Under the pieces are notes generated by a model that was given only the letters and a program-made list of their open reading frames with translations, was not told the DNA's origin and did no database searches. From M30B53 sp964600785 (GTDB taxonomy: Bacteria; Planctomycetota; Planctomycetia; Pirellulales; UBA1268), in NCBI GenBank assembly GCA_964600785.1, contig CAZRKH010000091.1:1-64000 (forward strand): 64,000 nucleotides of DNA, given 5' to 3'. The number at the start of each line of letters is the position of its first letter. Positions within the stretch are counted from its first letter, which is position 1. Shown piece by piece: positions 63,804 through 64,000 of this stretch. A program made the translations under genes and the position numbers.

Positions 63804-64000
63804 TCAGCCGATCTCGCCCTGGTCGAGGCAGTAGTCGATCAGGGCCTCGCGGGTGCCGATCGGAATTGTCTTTCGCTTCGCTTCGGCCGACTCCAGCAGC
63901 CGGCGGAGCTTGAGGTACCGACGGCCCCCTGACTGGGCGTCGTAACTGTTGAAGGCGATCCGGAACCGCCGCTCGGGGTCGACCGGCTTGCCGGCAAAGA
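63804..64000 (-). CDS. 5'-nucleotidase-type metallophosphatase, C-terminal end only
   Basis: The last 64 residues of a minus-strand protein running off the right edge. The segment FRIAFNSYDAQSGGRRYLKLRRLLES matches the 5'-nucleotidase C-terminal domain of bifunctional UDP-sugar hydrolase/5'-nucleotidases (as VATNSYRA/GGG). The N-terminal metallophosphatase domain would be beyond the window. Exported nucleotide degradation is the expected role. A run of T (tttttttgggggg) lies just after its stop. Confidence 0.75.
   Translation of the reverse strand, partial: FAGKPVDPERRFRIAFNSYDAQSGGRRYLKLRRLLESAEAKRKTIPIGTREALIDYCLDQGEIG

Overview
The window is high-GC, gene-dense bacterial DNA that looks planctomycetal, probably of the Pirellulales type. 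This rests on a BBP7-type outer-membrane barrel, a PEP-CTERM tag, an oversized signal peptidase I with an inserted domain, a Uma2 nuclease, an isolated LigD_N-like protein, and weak or absent Shine-Dalgarno sites. LptB, an LpxH-like enzyme, a BBP7 barrel and a TolC-type protein point to a Gram-negative envelope. The assignment comes from gene content only.

Left part (1-31.8 kb): housekeeping and envelope genes. A truncated ftsH faces dxr-rseP. A HAD protein, a choloylglycine-hydrolase-family enzyme, a GntR/FCD regulator, a sialate O-acetylesterase and a Uma2 protein follow. A decayed patch comes next, with a PEP-CTERM fragment, a structured repeat and an internally deleted nucleotidyltransferase. 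Then come an AGE-family epimerase, lepA, a ROK kinase, a di-haem peroxidase fused to a LEA-like helical region, an aquaporin, sixA, an RNase HII-like protein with a SpoU methyltransferase, a TlpA-like lipoprotein, an Opp-type substrate-binding protein and two permeases without ATPases, an EF-hand lipoprotein, signal peptidase I, lptB, a ClC channel and an LpxH-like phosphoesterase.

Middle (31.8-52.2 kb): a BBP7 barrel and a ketosynthase homologue lacking its catalytic Cys precede a [NiFe]-hydrogenase locus. Reading leftwards, one tight transcription unit encodes the small and large subunits (closest to group 1h, actinobacterial type), a maturation protease, a TPR protein, a 129-residue unknown protein, a NifU-Rieske fusion, a six-bladed NHL propeller, HypC, HypD and HypE. 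HypA and HypB are divergent. HypF lies about 3.6 kb further right, beyond a TolC-type protein and two exported proteins. Together these supply enzyme, cofactor synthesis and probable electron-transfer partners for H2 oxidation, possibly of trace H2.

Right part (52.2-64 kb): an SRPBCC protein, a frameshifted TrkA-type K+ channel, a DoxX protein, a large PL8-like lyase, small hypotheticals, an EcsC gene whose stop codon lies inside a tRNA-Val, a membrane protein, a secreted SNase, thrS, a LigD_N-like protein and the end of a 5'-nucleotidase.

A structured intergenic repeat of about 135-165 bp occurs four times. Three copies lie between convergent genes. I saw no rRNA, CRISPR array, prophage or insertion sequence.
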